The notes beneath the pieces are model-generated. The model was not told the origin of the DNA, made no database searches, and saw nothing but the letters and a program-made list of their open reading frames with translations. Positions 1-9,127 of a stretch of 35,894 bases of DNA are shown here, piece by piece. The DNA is from Anaerolineaceae bacterium (GTDB taxonomy: Bacteria; Chloroflexota; Anaerolineae; Anaerolineales; Villigracilaceae), in contig VFJR01000056.1 in assembly GCA_009885945.1 (NCBI GenBank), forward strand, positions 1-35,894. The letters are read 5' to 3'. The first letter of the stretch is position 1. Every line of letters starts with the position of its first letter. Position numbers and translations under genes: made by a program.

Positions 1-128
1 CAAACAAGGAAATTGCAGAAAAATTATTTATTACCACAAACACGGTAAAACGACATTTAAAAGCGGTCTTTGAAAAACTAAATGTACACACACGCACTGC
101 CGCCACTGCAAAAATTATTGGGGGATAA
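1..128 (+). CDS. LuxR-family response regulator, C-terminal HTH fragment (5' end outside window)
   Basis: The frame is open from base 3 to the TAA at 126-128 and encodes 41 residues that match the second half of a LuxR/NarL-type helix-turn-helix domain. The pattern NKEIAEKL...TNTVKRHL...EKLNVHTRTAA is the usual scaffold, recognition-helix and dimerisation-helix arrangement of this family. Such domains bind DNA at the C-terminus of response regulators or of stand-alone activators; the N-terminal part is outside the window, so the sensor or receiver type is unknown. A 240-bp non-coding gap follows, containing an imperfect inverted repeat around 172-203. The family call is safe; the target genes are not visible. 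Confidence 0.85.
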   Translation, partial: NKEIAEKLFITTNTVKRHLKAVFEKLNVHTRTAATAKIIGG

Positions 129-324
129 TCATTATAATTAAATGAATTTAATGTAAAAAAAGCGTAAGTCATTTTCATTTGGGGAACTTTCCAATGAAAT
201 GGCACGTCCTATATAAATCAATTCAACAAACAGCACGGCAAGCAATGATGGCTGCTTTGAGAAAGGAAATGCCCTTGACTTGACATTGTTTACGAAGCTC
301 AGCGGAACGCCGACTGCTGATCTT

Positions 325-352
325 TTGACGTGTATTTAAACGAGTATATAAA
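325..352 (+). promoter_or_regulatory. candidate sigma-70 promoter of the VWA lipoprotein gene
   Basis: TTGACG at 325-330 is followed after 16 bp by TATAAA at 347-352. Transcription would begin near 359, directly ahead of the GGAG at 359-362 and the ATG at 369, leaving an unusually short leader. The site overlaps the upstream GTG at 330, which argues against that GTG as the real start. The rest of 129-324 holds no gene that I can support; it has another -35-like TTGACA at 280-285 without a good partner. This was found by eye only. Confidence 0.4.
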
Positions 353-368
353 ATTCATGGAGAAGAAT

Positions 369-1964
369 ATGTACACCTTACGCAAAGTTCTTTGCTTTAG
401 TGTTCTAGTTATATTGTTTTTTGTCAGCGCATGCGGGAGCATGATACCAGCCCCTGAAGATATGCCCGCCGCCACAGAAGCATCCGGGGGAAATTATTAC
501 GAAGCACCCTCAACAGAATCCCCGGCAACAGAAGCCGCGGTCATCAGCGGGGATGAATTCTCAACAGAGGCATCCTCCCAAACTTCAAAAAATGAACCGT
601 ACGATATGTTCTTTCAGGATTATGGAGTCAATCCATCAATTGATACTGAAGATGATCATTTGTCCACATTTGGATTGGATGTGGACACAGGTTCATATAC
701 GGTTATGCGGAATTACTTAAAGGATGGTAATCTGCCCCCGTCTGATTCTGTCAGGGTCGAAGAATATATCAATTACTTTGACCAGAACTATCCCGCCCCA
801 TTAGCACATCAGGCATTTGGGATTTATATTGATGGCGCATCTTCCCCATTTAGTCAAACAGAACAATATGACATGCTCCGCATTGGTATACAAGGCTATC
901 AAGTTGACGATCAAGACCGCAAAGATTCGGCACTCACTTTCGTCATTGATATTTCAGGTTCAATGGATATGGACAACCGCTTAGGCTTGGTTAAACGCTC
1001 GCTTGAAATACTAGTTGAGCAATTACATCAAAATGACACGGTCAGCATTGTCGTTTACGGATCAGAAGCCCGCCTCGTTCTTGAACCGACGCGCGGTTCA
1101 CAAAAAGGAAAAATTCTCTCCGCAATTTACAACTTACAACCCGAAGGCGCGACCAACGCAGAAGCGGGTATAAAGCTCGGATATAAAACTGCAATGAAAG
1201 GTTTTATGCACGATGGAATCAACCGCGTCATTTTGTGCTCTGATGGAGTTGCAAATGTTGGCGCAACAGGACCTAAAGCAATCCTTGAAGAAATTGATCA
1301 CTATGTTGCTGAAGGAATTACATTAACCACTATTGGCTTTGGCATGGATAATTACAACGACACTTTGATGGAACAGCTTGCGAATCAAGGTGATGGATTC
1401 TATGCTTATGTAGATAATACGGATGAAGCTAGAAAATTATTCGTAGATGAAATTACAGGCACTTTACAAACCATCGCCAAAGATGCCAAGGTGCAAGTGG
1501 AGTTTAACCCGAATGTTGTAGCTCGTTATCGTTTAGTAGGCTACGAAAACCGCGCCATTGCAGACGATGAATTTCGTGATAATTCTGTAGATGCAGGCGA
1601 AATTGGCGCAGGACATTCCGTCACGGCGTTGTATGAAATCAAACTGCATCCAGATGCCTACGGAAAAATTGCGACCGTATTTATGCGCTGGCAAGATCCT
1701 GATACAAACCAGGTTATTGAAATTTCGCAGGATTTTCACGCAAACCAGCTGGCAAGTGATTTCCGCGAAGCTGACCCTTATTTCCAACGCGCAGTGGTCA
1801 TCGCAGAATATGCTGAGATATTAAAAAACAGCTACTGGGCAGATGAAAGCTCTTTAGATTCTGTATATCGTGAAGCAGAACGAATCGGGGAATATATTTA
1901 TAATGACCAAGAGATGCGTGAGTTTATTGACCTAGTAAAGCAAGCACGGAAATTAAAAGAATAG
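369..1964 (+). CDS. VWA-domain lipoprotein, YfbK-like
   Basis: This is a predicted exported lipoprotein with a von Willebrand factor A domain, a metal-dependent protein-binding fold. From the ATG at 369 there is a short signal peptide ending in the lipobox-like VSAC (Cys22), then a Ser/Thr/Glu-rich linker to about residue 75. Next comes the block DVDTGSYTVMRNYL...VEEYINYF, typical of the N-terminal part of YfbK proteins, then the VWA domain with the MIDAS motif DISGS (Asp194) and the later ATNAEAG and SDGVANVG segments. The remaining part (about 370-530) fits the C-terminal DUF3520-type region. I chose the ATG at 369 because GGAG lies 6 bp ahead of it and it gives a compact signal peptide; a GTG at 330 and an ATG at 357 are in-frame alternatives. 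The partner is unknown. It stands alone and ends at a strong hairpin. Confidence 0.88.
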   Translation: MYTLRKVLCFSVLVILFFVSACGSMIPAPEDMPAATEASGGNYYEAPSTESPATEAAVISGDEFSTEASSQTSKNEPYDMFFQDYGVNPSIDTEDDHLSTFGLDVDTGSYTVMRNYLKDGNLPPSDSVRVEEYINYFDQNYPAPLAHQAFGIYIDGASSPFSQTEQYDMLRIGIQGYQVDDQDRKDSALTFVIDISGSMDMDNRLGLVKRSLEILVEQLHQNDTVSIVVYGSEARLVLEPTRGSQKGKILSAIYNLQPEGATNAEAGIKLGYKTAMKGFMHDGINRVILCSDGVANVGATGPKAILEEIDHYVAEGITLTTIGFGMDNYNDTLMEQLANQGDGFYAYVDNTDEARKLFVDEITGTLQTIAKDAKVQVEFNPNVVARYRLVGYENRAIADDEFRDNSVDAGEIGAGHSVTALYEIKLHPDAYGKIATVFMRWQDPDTNQVIEISQDFHANQLASDFREADPYFQRAVVIAEYAEILKNSYWADESSLDSVYREAERIGEYIYNDQEMREFIDLVKQARKLKE

Positions 1965-1968
1965 GTTT

Positions 1969-2010
1969 AAATAAACACATCCCCGTAAATTTACGGGGAT
2001 GTGTTTATTT
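1969..2010. terminator. bidirectional intrinsic terminator
   Basis: This is a perfect 42-nt palindrome (two 21-nt arms meeting at 1989/1990) with a GC core CATCCCCG / CGGGGATG and A- and T-rich outer arms, followed by T-rich sequence on both strands. It lies between the convergent VWA gene (stop at 1964) and the minus-strand binding-protein gene (stop at 2078), so it can end transcripts from both sides. Confidence 0.9.
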
Positions 2011-2077
2011 TCACGCGTTTTATTTCTATTTATTCACCTTACACAATTTGTTCTTGATAAGCGCAGGGGCGGCGAAT

Positions 2078-3772
2078 CTATTTATATTTCCAGTTTTGTA
2101 CATCCCAAGTCATACTGCCCCAAGTGCTGACAACATAGCCCGTCAGGTCGGTGCTAAAACCATATCCATCCTGCCAAAGGAACATGTAATTCTGCACCGC
2201 ATCTTCTTGGATCAATTTACCCAATTCACAATATGCTTGTTGGCGCACGGCTTGGTCAAAGGTACCGCCGGCTTTTGCAATAGCCGCGTCAGCTTCAGGG
2301 TTTACCCAACGTAAATAATTGCCGCCATCTGGGTTATCTGCCGTGGGGATATTTGTCGAGAGGTATGAATTTTCAACCTCGCCCTGCGGCTCAAGGTTAT
2401 AACCGCGGTCAAATATCAACATGTCAAAATCACTGGTCTTGCGCGGAGAACCATCAGCGTATGACCCAAAAATGATCGAGTAATCATAGTTAATGATGTT
2501 CGCTTCCACACCCACAGCTTTAAGATTTTCAGCAACAAACTGCTCAACACGCTCAAGCGGTTCATAGCCAGTGTACCCTTGCATCTCTAATGAAAGGCGT
2601 GTGCCATCTTCAGCCACACGAATTCCATCAGGACCTTCGACCCAACCCGCATCTGTCAATAACTGCTTGGCTTTTTCAACATCAAAGTTATACATACGCG
2701 GAATTTCACACTTATACCAGCCATAAGCAAAAGGGCTTGTGGATGATGTGATTTGCCCATTGAAGACATCATTGATCAGCGTGTCATAATTAATCGCATG
2801 AGAAATTGCCTGACGCACACGAATATCACCAAGAATAGGATGAGACGCAGAAGCGCTCGGGTCATCATCACCGGGCTTGCTAAGATTAAAATCCAACGAC
2901 ATATTCCAAATACCCGGCACCAACACTTGCTCTGCCTTGCCATTCATCAAAGCGTCATAATCCACTTTTTCTTCGCTGGGCCACAAATGTACCTGACCTT
3001 CACCAGAAATCATTAACGCAGTTTGAGCGGCGGGCTCTGGCGCAATACGAAAGATTAAAGTATCAAGATAAGGTTTACCCTCTTCGTAATAAAAAGGGTT
3101 GCGCTGCATCGTGATACTCTCGCCGCTGCGCCAATCACTCACAATAAATGGACCCGCCGCAACAGGGTTGGTATTCCAAGCCCAAGTAGTCATTTCTTCC
3201 GGCTTGCCCGTCGCATGACGCGGCAACAACGCTGCTGAGAACTGGCTAACATAGCCCACATAAGGTTCACTGTAATGCAACACTGCGGTTACATCATCAG
3301 GCGTATCCATGCTTTCAATTAAAGCAAAACCTTCAGTAGCATTGAAAGCGCCGCTATTTGGGTTTGAGATCACTTCCCACGTAAAACGCATATCATCCGA
3401 AGTCAACGGCTCGCCATCAGACCACTTCAAACCAGAACGCAATTTCCATGTCACTGTTTTGTGATCATCCGAAATCTCTGGCAGGCTTTCAGCAAGCCTT
3501 GCTTCATATTCACCTTTATCATTGGCATTAGCCAGACCGATCACGCTCGCATCAGCCACCTGATAACTGATCGCCGCATCTGCCAGATAACGATTCAAAC
3601 CTGGAGGTTCTTCCGAGATGATAAAGACAACCGTCCCGCCTCCTCCCGCCCCAGAAGCTGATTCAGTTGCCCCAGCAGATTCTGTGGCTGATACGTTTTC
3701 GGTCACCGCCCCGCCGCAGGCGCTAAGCACAAGACTCAACGCAACAAGCAAGCCAAACAATTTAATTTTCAT
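2078..3772 (-). CDS. peptide-type ABC transporter substrate-binding lipoprotein (SBP family 5)
   Basis: This is an extracytoplasmic binding protein of the SBP_bac_5 (DppA/OppA) family, which captures peptides, nickel or other small ligands for an ABC importer. The mature lipoprotein would start at Cys19 of the lipobox LSAC. The family hallmarks follow: an early ISEEPPGLNRYL segment, the block VTWKLRSGLKWSDGEPLTSDDMRF, a central RVRQAISHAINYDTLI segment and a C-terminal YSIIFGSYADGSPR region. The start at 3772 is supported by AAGGAG a few bases upstream; an in-frame ATG at 3802 would add ten polar residues before the signal peptide. It is the last gene of the minus-strand unit that also holds two amidohydrolases and two permeases, with about 100 bp to the permease gene ahead of it. 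The ligand cannot be read from the sequence; the two amidohydrolases suggest an amide or N-acyl compound. Confidence 0.92.
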   Translation of the reverse strand: MKIKLFGLLVALSLVLSACGGAVTENVSATESAGATESASGAGGGGTVVFIISEEPPGLNRYLADAAISYQVADASVIGLANANDKGEYEARLAESLPEISDDHKTVTWKLRSGLKWSDGEPLTSDDMRFTWEVISNPNSGAFNATEGFALIESMDTPDDVTAVLHYSEPYVGYVSQFSAALLPRHATGKPEEMTTWAWNTNPVAAGPFIVSDWRSGESITMQRNPFYYEEGKPYLDTLIFRIAPEPAAQTALMISGEGQVHLWPSEEKVDYDALMNGKAEQVLVPGIWNMSLDFNLSKPGDDDPSASASHPILGDIRVRQAISHAINYDTLINDVFNGQITSSTSPFAYGWYKCEIPRMYNFDVEKAKQLLTDAGWVEGPDGIRVAEDGTRLSLEMQGYTGYEPLERVEQFVAENLKAVGVEANIINYDYSIIFGSYADGSPRKTSDFDMLIFDRGYNLEPQGEVENSYLSTNIPTADNPDGGNYLRWVNPEADAAIAKAGGTFDQAVRQQAYCELGKLIQEDAVQNYMFLWQDGYGFSTDLTGYVVSTWGSMTWDVQNWKYK

Positions 3773-3875
3773 TTTTTCTCCTTGTTCTTTTTTTGAAATC
3801 AAACAGCAAGCTGTTTGATTTAGTCACTATCTTAAAATTACCCTGGCGCTGTTCCAAGCGAGATAATATCTCGCT

Positions 3876-4793
3876 TTACTTCTCATGCACAACATATGGA
3901 TCAAACGCATCGCGTAAACCATCACCAATAAAATTGATGCAAATTACCGTAATAAAAATCATCAAGCCGGGGAAAATGGCTAACCACGGCGCACGATAGA
4001 CATGCACTTGCGCACTTTCAAGAATATTCCCCCAGCTGGGTGTTGGCGGTTGAATTCCAAAACCTAAGTAACTCAATCCTGATTCGGTGATAATTGCATA
4101 TGCCATTTGCAAAGTGGCGCTGACGAGTAATGGACCAATACAATTGGGCAAAATTCGCAAGAAGATTAAACGTGCATCGCTAGCGCCAAGCGCCCTAGAG
4201 GCGCTGACAAATTCCCTTTCGCGCAGAACAAGAAAAAGTCCACGTGCGATACGAGAGGGCCACATCCATGCAAAGGCGCTAATGGCGATAATCACCAACC
4301 AAACACTGCTCCGAAAATCTGCCAGCGCGGGCAATTCACGTAAGAGTGCACTGAATAAAATCAACACAAACACAACCGGCATGATCAAAAAAGTATCGGT
4401 GATGCGCATGAGCACATTATCTATCCAGCCGCCATAATAGCCAGAAAGCGCACCAACCACAATGCCCAAGGTGAGAGAAATGACCGTTGAAAAAAAACCA
4501 ACTGCCAGCGAGATTTGACCGCCGTATAAAATTCGCGTAAAAACATCTCGCCCCAATTCATCTGTGCCAAACCAATGTTCAACGGATGGAGTCGCATATT
4601 TGTTGGTGGGATTTTGTTCTGTGGATGTGTAGGGAGTCAACGAAGCAGAAAAAACAAGAATAGCCATCATTGCCAAAACAACAACAGAAGCCAGCGCCAA
4701 CCGATGTCTTTTAAAACGTTTCCAAACCAATGAAGATAAAGTCACTGGAGATTGAATATTCATCGTTTCGTTTGCATTCAATGGTTCATTCAT
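3876..4793 (-). CDS. peptide-type ABC transporter permease, DppC/OppC-like
   Basis: This is the second inner-membrane permease subunit of the importer (BPD_transp_1 family, DppC/OppC branch). It has a cytosolic N-terminus with the basic stretch VWKRFKRHRLAL that is typical of OppC N-termini, one membrane segment, then a periplasmic loop with YATPSVEHWFGTDELGRDVFTRILYG, the OppC signature, and several further helices. The EAA loop, which contacts the ATPase, is RALGASDARLIFLRILPN. I chose the ATG at 4793 because it overlaps the stop of the upstream permease gene by 8 nt, which is usual for coupled dppB-dppC pairs; an upstream ATG at 4835 would force a 50-bp overlap. The ATPase partners DppD/DppF are not encoded in this window. 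Confidence 0.92.
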   Translation of the reverse strand: MNEPLNANETMNIQSPVTLSSLVWKRFKRHRLALASVVVLAMMAILVFSASLTPYTSTEQNPTNKYATPSVEHWFGTDELGRDVFTRILYGGQISLAVGFFSTVISLTLGIVVGALSGYYGGWIDNVLMRITDTFLIMPVVFVLILFSALLRELPALADFRSSVWLVIIAISAFAWMWPSRIARGLFLVLREREFVSASRALGASDARLIFLRILPNCIGPLLVSATLQMAYAIITESGLSYLGFGIQPPTPSWGNILESAQVHVYRAPWLAIFPGLMIFITVICINFIGDGLRDAFDPYVVHEK

Positions 4794-5763
4794 AACGAAT
4801 TCGAGGATCGAGCCAGCCATAAATAACATCAGCAAGCAGGTTGAAGAGCAGAATGAGCGCGGCTTGGATCATGACCGAGGCGAGCAGAACGGGATAATCA
4901 CGCCCGCGTGCCGCATCCCAAAAAAGGCGACCCATGCCGGGCCACGAAAAAATTGTCTCAATAAAAACTGCGCCGCCAAAAACAGTCGGCAGATCTAGCG
5001 CCATCATGGTAACGAGCGGCAACAACGCATTACGAAGCGCATGTTTAAAATAAACCATGCGTGCAGATAATCCTTTTGCGCGCGCTGTGCGAATAAAATC
5101 TTCATTCAATATATCGCGCATAGATGAACGTAGAAAACGAGAATACCAAGCAACCCAGCCCACGCTGGTGGCAATCACTGGCAAAACCATGTGCCAGAGT
5201 AAATCCATCACATCATCTTCTTTGCCAATTGTATACATACTACCCGCAGGGAACATAGGACCATCGCCAAAGGGGTTTTGTAATTTAAGATAAAAGACAA
5301 GAATTAAGATTAACCCAAACCAATAGACAGGCACACTCTGACCTGCAAAACTTAAAGTAGTGATGATGTTATCAAACAACGAATATGGTTTAATGGCAGA
5401 ATACACCCCAACTGGTATTGCAATTAATAATGTAACCAAAAAGCTTACGCCAAAAAGCAAGAGTGTGGCGGGCAGTCTATCCCAGATCATTTCAGAGACC
5501 GGTTTGCGAAATTTGATGGAATAACCCCAATCGCCTTCGAGCACAAAGGCTTTCATCCATTTTATATATTGAATTGGCAAAGGTTGATCCAACCCTAATC
5601 GAACACGCATCAGCGAAAGTTGTTCTGGCGAAACATTCGGGTTTCGCTCAGCCTGCGCGAGAGGTCCGCCGGGCATAAGGCGAACCAACCCAAAAAGAAA
5701 CACGCTCAGCAGGAACATAATAGGAATAGATTGCAAAAGACGGCGGGCGATGTAGGTGAGCAT
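4786..5763 (-). CDS. peptide-type ABC transporter permease, DppB/OppB-like
   Basis: This is the first permease subunit (BPD_transp_1, DppB/OppB branch), 325 residues, the usual size. It starts with the typical MLTYIARRLLQSIPIMFLLS amphipathic and transmembrane segment, followed by a periplasmic loop with LGLDQPLPIQYIKWM, and shows the EAA loop RTARAKGLSARMVYFKHALRN and the late segment ETIFSWPGMGRLFWDA conserved in this branch. About six membrane helices are visible. The gene lies 38 bp downstream of an amidohydrolase gene, and that gap contains a palindromic heptamer repeat. I see no convincing ribosome-binding site ahead of the ATG. The gene overlaps the following permease by 8 nt. Confidence 0.92.
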   Translation of the reverse strand: MLTYIARRLLQSIPIMFLLSVFLFGLVRLMPGGPLAQAERNPNVSPEQLSLMRVRLGLDQPLPIQYIKWMKAFVLEGDWGYSIKFRKPVSEMIWDRLPATLLLFGVSFLVTLLIAIPVGVYSAIKPYSLFDNIITTLSFAGQSVPVYWFGLILILVFYLKLQNPFGDGPMFPAGSMYTIGKEDDVMDLLWHMVLPVIATSVGWVAWYSRFLRSSMRDILNEDFIRTARAKGLSARMVYFKHALRNALLPLVTMMALDLPTVFGGAVFIETIFSWPGMGRLFWDAARGRDYPVLLASVMIQAALILLFNLLADVIYGWLDPRIRYE

Positions 5764-5777
5764 AGTTTTGTTTTTTT

Positions 5778-5800
5778 ATTACGTATTACTTAATACGTAA
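5778..5800. repeat. heptamer tract forming a perfect palindrome in the operon gap
   Basis: Three 7-nt units ATTACGT, ATTACTT and AATACGT run from 5778 to 5798. The same bases form an inverted repeat with two perfect 10-nt arms (5779-5788 and 5791-5800) around a 2-nt centre. It fills most of the gap between the amidohydrolase stop (5802) and the permease start (5763). On the coding (minus) strand it is followed by an A-rich stretch, not a T-run, so it is not a standard terminator there; a processing or attenuation role is possible. Confidence 0.6.
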
Positions 5801-5801
5801 A

Positions 5802-7394
5802 TTATCTTTCCCAAACAACTTTTCCATTCACCATTGTCCATATTGGCTTTGCCTGCATAATATCTTGTGATTTTAATTCAAACAGATCATGCGAGAATAA
5901 AACCAAATCAGCTAGATATCCTTCTCTGACTTGTCCTTTTTGATTTTCCATAAACTCTGCATATGCAGCATCACGAGTATAGCCGATAACACATTCTTGC
6001 AGAGTTAATTTTTGGTTTGTACTTTCTGGAGATAATTTATCACGATTGAGCGCAACATAAATATGAGTCATTGGGTCAAAAGAAACCACGGTCCAATCAC
6101 TACCCATGCAAAGTTGCGCGCCTGCATTTTTCAGGTCACGCCACGCCTGCCAATATCGCCAGCGTTGTTCGCCGAGTCGCGCAGTGGCAACTCCGCCTTT
6201 GCTTAAATTCAACGGAGCATGGCTTAACTGGATAGAGGCAATCACGCCCAATTCTTTAAAGCGCGGCATATCTTCAGGCTGGCACACTTCCACATGTTCA
6301 ATGCGATGGCGGCTGTCTCGTTTTCCATTTAAGTTTTGAATTGCTGCATATCCATCTAATGTTTGCCTTACTGCACCATCACCACAGCAATGCACAGCTA
6401 TCTGCAAACCCAATTTATCACAAGCCGCTGCCATGCGCGTAAAATGCTCGAACGAAAATATCGGTTCCACTTTTACACTAGGTTCATCTGCATAAGGAAG
6501 AACATTGAAAGCCGTATACGATTCCCAAACGCCATCCATAAAAAATTTGACCGCTCCGCCGCGCACAAACTCGCCTTGAATTTGAGCCATCGTCAGGGCT
6601 TCTTCCAAATCTGATTCATTCGCTTCAGGCTTAACCTCAAACGGAACATACACCCGCACATTTAACTCGCCTGAATCTTCTGCGGCGGCGTATGTCATTA
6701 AATCCCGCATGTCGCCGTTCATATTATGAACACTAGTAATGCCTGCTTTATTGAATTCCTGTGATGCATGTTTAAGTTGTCTGCGAATAAATTGGGCACT
6801 TGGGGGCGGAATAATATCTAACACAGCCTTCATCCCATCTTCGCGCAATTCGCCTGTAGCCAATCCATTTTCGTCACGAATAACATTGCTGCCGCCACCC
6901 TCTTTCAAAATCCCCGCCAATTCGAGCGCTTTTGTATTTGCCCAGGCAGTATGCGCATCCGCAGTGCGCACATATACAGGGTGGTGGGCTATGATTTCGT
7001 CTAAATCCTGACGAGTAGAAATAACATCATAGCCGCTGCGCCAACCGATAATCCATTCATCAGCTTTGAGCGTGTCAGCGAAAATGCGCAATATTGTTTT
7101 ATATTCATCTTTAGTCTTTGCTTGGCTAAGCTCTGCATACCCCATCCACGTTGCGCCAGAAAGTAAATGGATGTGCGCATCAATAAACCCTGCAGTTAAA
7201 GTTCTTTGTGCGCCGTCAATGATTCTGGTTGTCTTGCCAATAAATTTTTCCACACCGACATCATCACCCACAAAAACAATGCGATCGCCTTTTACGGCAA
7301 CAGCATTAGCATATAGGTTATTTTCATCGCTCGTAAACACGCGCGCGTTTTTGATAACAAAATCCGCGTTTTTGTTTTTTATATCTTTATTCAT
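5802..7394 (-). CDS. amidohydrolase, Amidohydro_3 family (YtcJ-like), copy B
   Basis: This is a cytosolic metal-dependent amidohydrolase of the Amidohydro_3/YtcJ group, with 530 residues and no signal peptide. Visible motifs are the metal-binding HxH in TAGFIDAHIH (His74, His76), KFFMDGVWES in the middle, the barrel histidine in QIAVHCCGDGA, RHRIEHVEV, and the terminal metal aspartate in CMGSDWTVVSFDP. The N-terminal strand and the C-terminal ADLVLFSHDLF...VNGKVVW segment form the small beta-sandwich that flanks the barrel. The substrate is unknown; family members act on N-acyl or cyclic amides. It is a close paralogue of the gene just upstream and has the same length. Its position in front of the transporter genes suggests that it processes the imported ligand. 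The start at 7394 has only a weak ribosome-binding site but aligns with the paralogue's start. Confidence 0.88.
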   Translation of the reverse strand: MNKDIKNKNADFVIKNARVFTSDENNLYANAVAVKGDRIVFVGDDVGVEKFIGKTTRIIDGAQRTLTAGFIDAHIHLLSGATWMGYAELSQAKTKDEYKTILRIFADTLKADEWIIGWRSGYDVISTRQDLDEIIAHHPVYVRTADAHTAWANTKALELAGILKEGGGSNVIRDENGLATGELREDGMKAVLDIIPPPSAQFIRRQLKHASQEFNKAGITSVHNMNGDMRDLMTYAAAEDSGELNVRVYVPFEVKPEANESDLEEALTMAQIQGEFVRGGAVKFFMDGVWESYTAFNVLPYADEPSVKVEPIFSFEHFTRMAAACDKLGLQIAVHCCGDGAVRQTLDGYAAIQNLNGKRDSRHRIEHVEVCQPEDMPRFKELGVIASIQLSHAPLNLSKGGVATARLGEQRWRYWQAWRDLKNAGAQLCMGSDWTVVSFDPMTHIYVALNRDKLSPESTNQKLTLQECVIGYTRDAAYAEFMENQKGQVREGYLADLVLFSHDLFELKSQDIMQAKPIWTMVNGKVVWER

Positions 7395-7497
7395 CTTTGT
7401 TTACATCATCTAGAGAGCTTCCTGGCATCTTGGAAAAAAAGCTTGGCTTTCTCTGTGCCTTGACGGTGAAAAAAATGATTCCGCATAAGCTTAATCA

Positions 7498-9090
7498 CTA
7501 ACTTTCATGCACAATTCTGCCGTCAATCATCGTTACCATAGCTTTCACAGAGCGGATATTCTCAGCATTTACTGCAAACAGATCTTCCGAGAATAAAACC
7601 AAATCTGCCAGAAAACCTTCCTTCACCTGACCTTTTTCATTTTCCTTGAATTCAACGTACGCCGCATCGCGTGTATACCCAAGGATGCATTCCTCCATCG
7701 TCAAGCGCTGATCGGGATCACTTGGTGATAATTTCTTGCGATTAAGCGCCACATAGATATTGATCATCGGGTCAAAAGGCGCAACGGTCCAGTCACTGCC
7801 TAGGCAAAGATGCGCGCCTGCATTAATCAAATCTCGCCAAGCAAAAGAAAGGCGCCAGCGTTGCGCGCCTGTGCGTTTCGTCCAAACCATATCATCTTCC
7901 AAACTAAACGGAGCATGACTAGTTTGCATAGATGCGATTACTCCCAACTGTTTGAAGCGCGGCATATCATCAGGCTGACACACTTCAATATGCTCCACGC
8001 GATGACGACTATCGCGCGTACCATTGGTTTTTTGTATAGCCTCATAGCCATCCAAAGTTTGACGTACAGCCGCGTCACCACAAGCGTGAACAGCGATCTG
8101 CAGTCCCATTTTGTCGCAGAGGGTCGCCATGCGCGTAAAATGCTCTAGCGAGAAGATAGACTCCACTTTGGTATCAGGCTCGTCGGCGTAAGGATCGACG
8201 TTGAAGGCGGTGTAAGACTCCCAGACGCCATCCATAAAAAATTTTGCAACCCCGCCGCGTACATAATCCATCTGAACTTTTGCCATCTGCCCCGCTTCTT
8301 TCAAATTTTCTTCTGTTGCTTCAGGCTTGACATGATACGGCACATACACTCGCATATTCATTTCACCTGCGTCTTCCAGCGCGGCATACGCCATCAATTC
8401 TTCCATATCACCGTTCATATTGTGAACGCTGGTAATGCCTGTTTTATTAAATTCTTTAATGCCCAGCTTAAGTAATTCACGCTTTCGGTTTGCATCAGGA
8501 ATCGGCAAAAGGCTAAAAACAGCATCCATCCCATCGGCTTCACGAAGCTCCCCTGCCGCCAATCCTTTTTCATCGCGCACAATAATGCCATTGGTCATCT
8601 CTCTATGATCGTCCTGCAAAATACCTGCGAGTTCAAGCGCTTTGGTATTTGCCCAGGCAGTATGCCCGTCAAACGCGCCAATGTATATCGGACGGTCAGA
8701 GATAATTTCATCCAACTCTTGCCGAGTAGATACAATACCATAACGAATACCACGCCCTGCGATCCATGGTTGAGTTTTATTTTCGCTTGCAAAATCAAGC
8801 AGTACTTTTTTTAGATCATCTTTGGTTTGTACTTCACGCAATTCTGCGTTGCCCAGCCAAATAGAACCCCACAACAAATGCACATGTGTATCAATAAAGC
8901 CTGCTGTTAATGTATGCCCCATGGCGTCAATCAATTTGGTCCTCTTGCCCTGAAACTCCTGCACGCCTTCATTATTTCCCACATAAACAATCTTATTCCC
9001 GCGCACAGCTACAGCTTCAGCATATGGGTTATCTTGATCACTTGTAAACACCTTCGCATTGATAAAAACTACATCTGCACGAGTCGCCAC
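7498..9090 (-). CDS. amidohydrolase, Amidohydro_3 family (YtcJ-like), copy A
   Basis: This is the first gene of the minus-strand transporter unit and a paralogue of the next gene, also 530 residues. It has the same landmarks: TAGFIDTHVH (metal ligands His69, His71), AKFFMDGVWES, QIAVHACGDAA, RHRVEHIEVCQPDDM and CLGSDWTVAPFDP. No signal peptide is present, so hydrolysis would be cytosolic. The start is a GTG at 9090, decided by AGGAGA about 8 nt upstream and by the absence of an earlier good start. It is divergent from mutS across a 93-bp region. A 103-bp gap without a recognisable signal separates it from copy B. The two copies differ near the active site (for example ACGDAA against CCGDGA), so they may have different substrates. 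Confidence 0.9.
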   Translation of the reverse strand: MATRADVVFINAKVFTSDQDNPYAEAVAVRGNKIVYVGNNEGVQEFQGKRTKLIDAMGHTLTAGFIDTHVHLLWGSIWLGNAELREVQTKDDLKKVLLDFASENKTQPWIAGRGIRYGIVSTRQELDEIISDRPIYIGAFDGHTAWANTKALELAGILQDDHREMTNGIIVRDEKGLAAGELREADGMDAVFSLLPIPDANRKRELLKLGIKEFNKTGITSVHNMNGDMEELMAYAALEDAGEMNMRVYVPYHVKPEATEENLKEAGQMAKVQMDYVRGGVAKFFMDGVWESYTAFNVDPYADEPDTKVESIFSLEHFTRMATLCDKMGLQIAVHACGDAAVRQTLDGYEAIQKTNGTRDSRHRVEHIEVCQPDDMPRFKQLGVIASMQTSHAPFSLEDDMVWTKRTGAQRWRLSFAWRDLINAGAHLCLGSDWTVAPFDPMINIYVALNRKKLSPSDPDQRLTMEECILGYTRDAAYVEFKENEKGQVKEGFLADLVLFSEDLFAVNAENIRSVKAMVTMIDGRIVHES

Positions 9091-9127
9091 GGTAATTTCT
9101 CCTGTTTTTATTAACTTTCCCTTATAT

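Noticed and set aside
172-203. Imperfect inverted repeat after the LuxR-type gene as a terminator
   Set aside because: The stem has bulges and no T-run follows it, so I did not call it.
330-368. Upstream GTG start for the VWA lipoprotein gene
   Set aside because: It overlaps the -35 element of the best promoter and lacks a ribosome-binding site, while the ATG at 369 has GGAG and a clean signal peptide.
4087-4437. Plus-strand frame of 116 codons
   Set aside because: It lies wholly inside the well-supported DppC-like gene on the other strand, and its translation is rich in Lys/Arg/Ser/Thr without family features.
5778-5800. Palindrome as a terminator for the amidohydrolase gene
   Set aside because: On the coding strand it is followed by an A-rich run, not a T-run, and the permease genes continue the unit.
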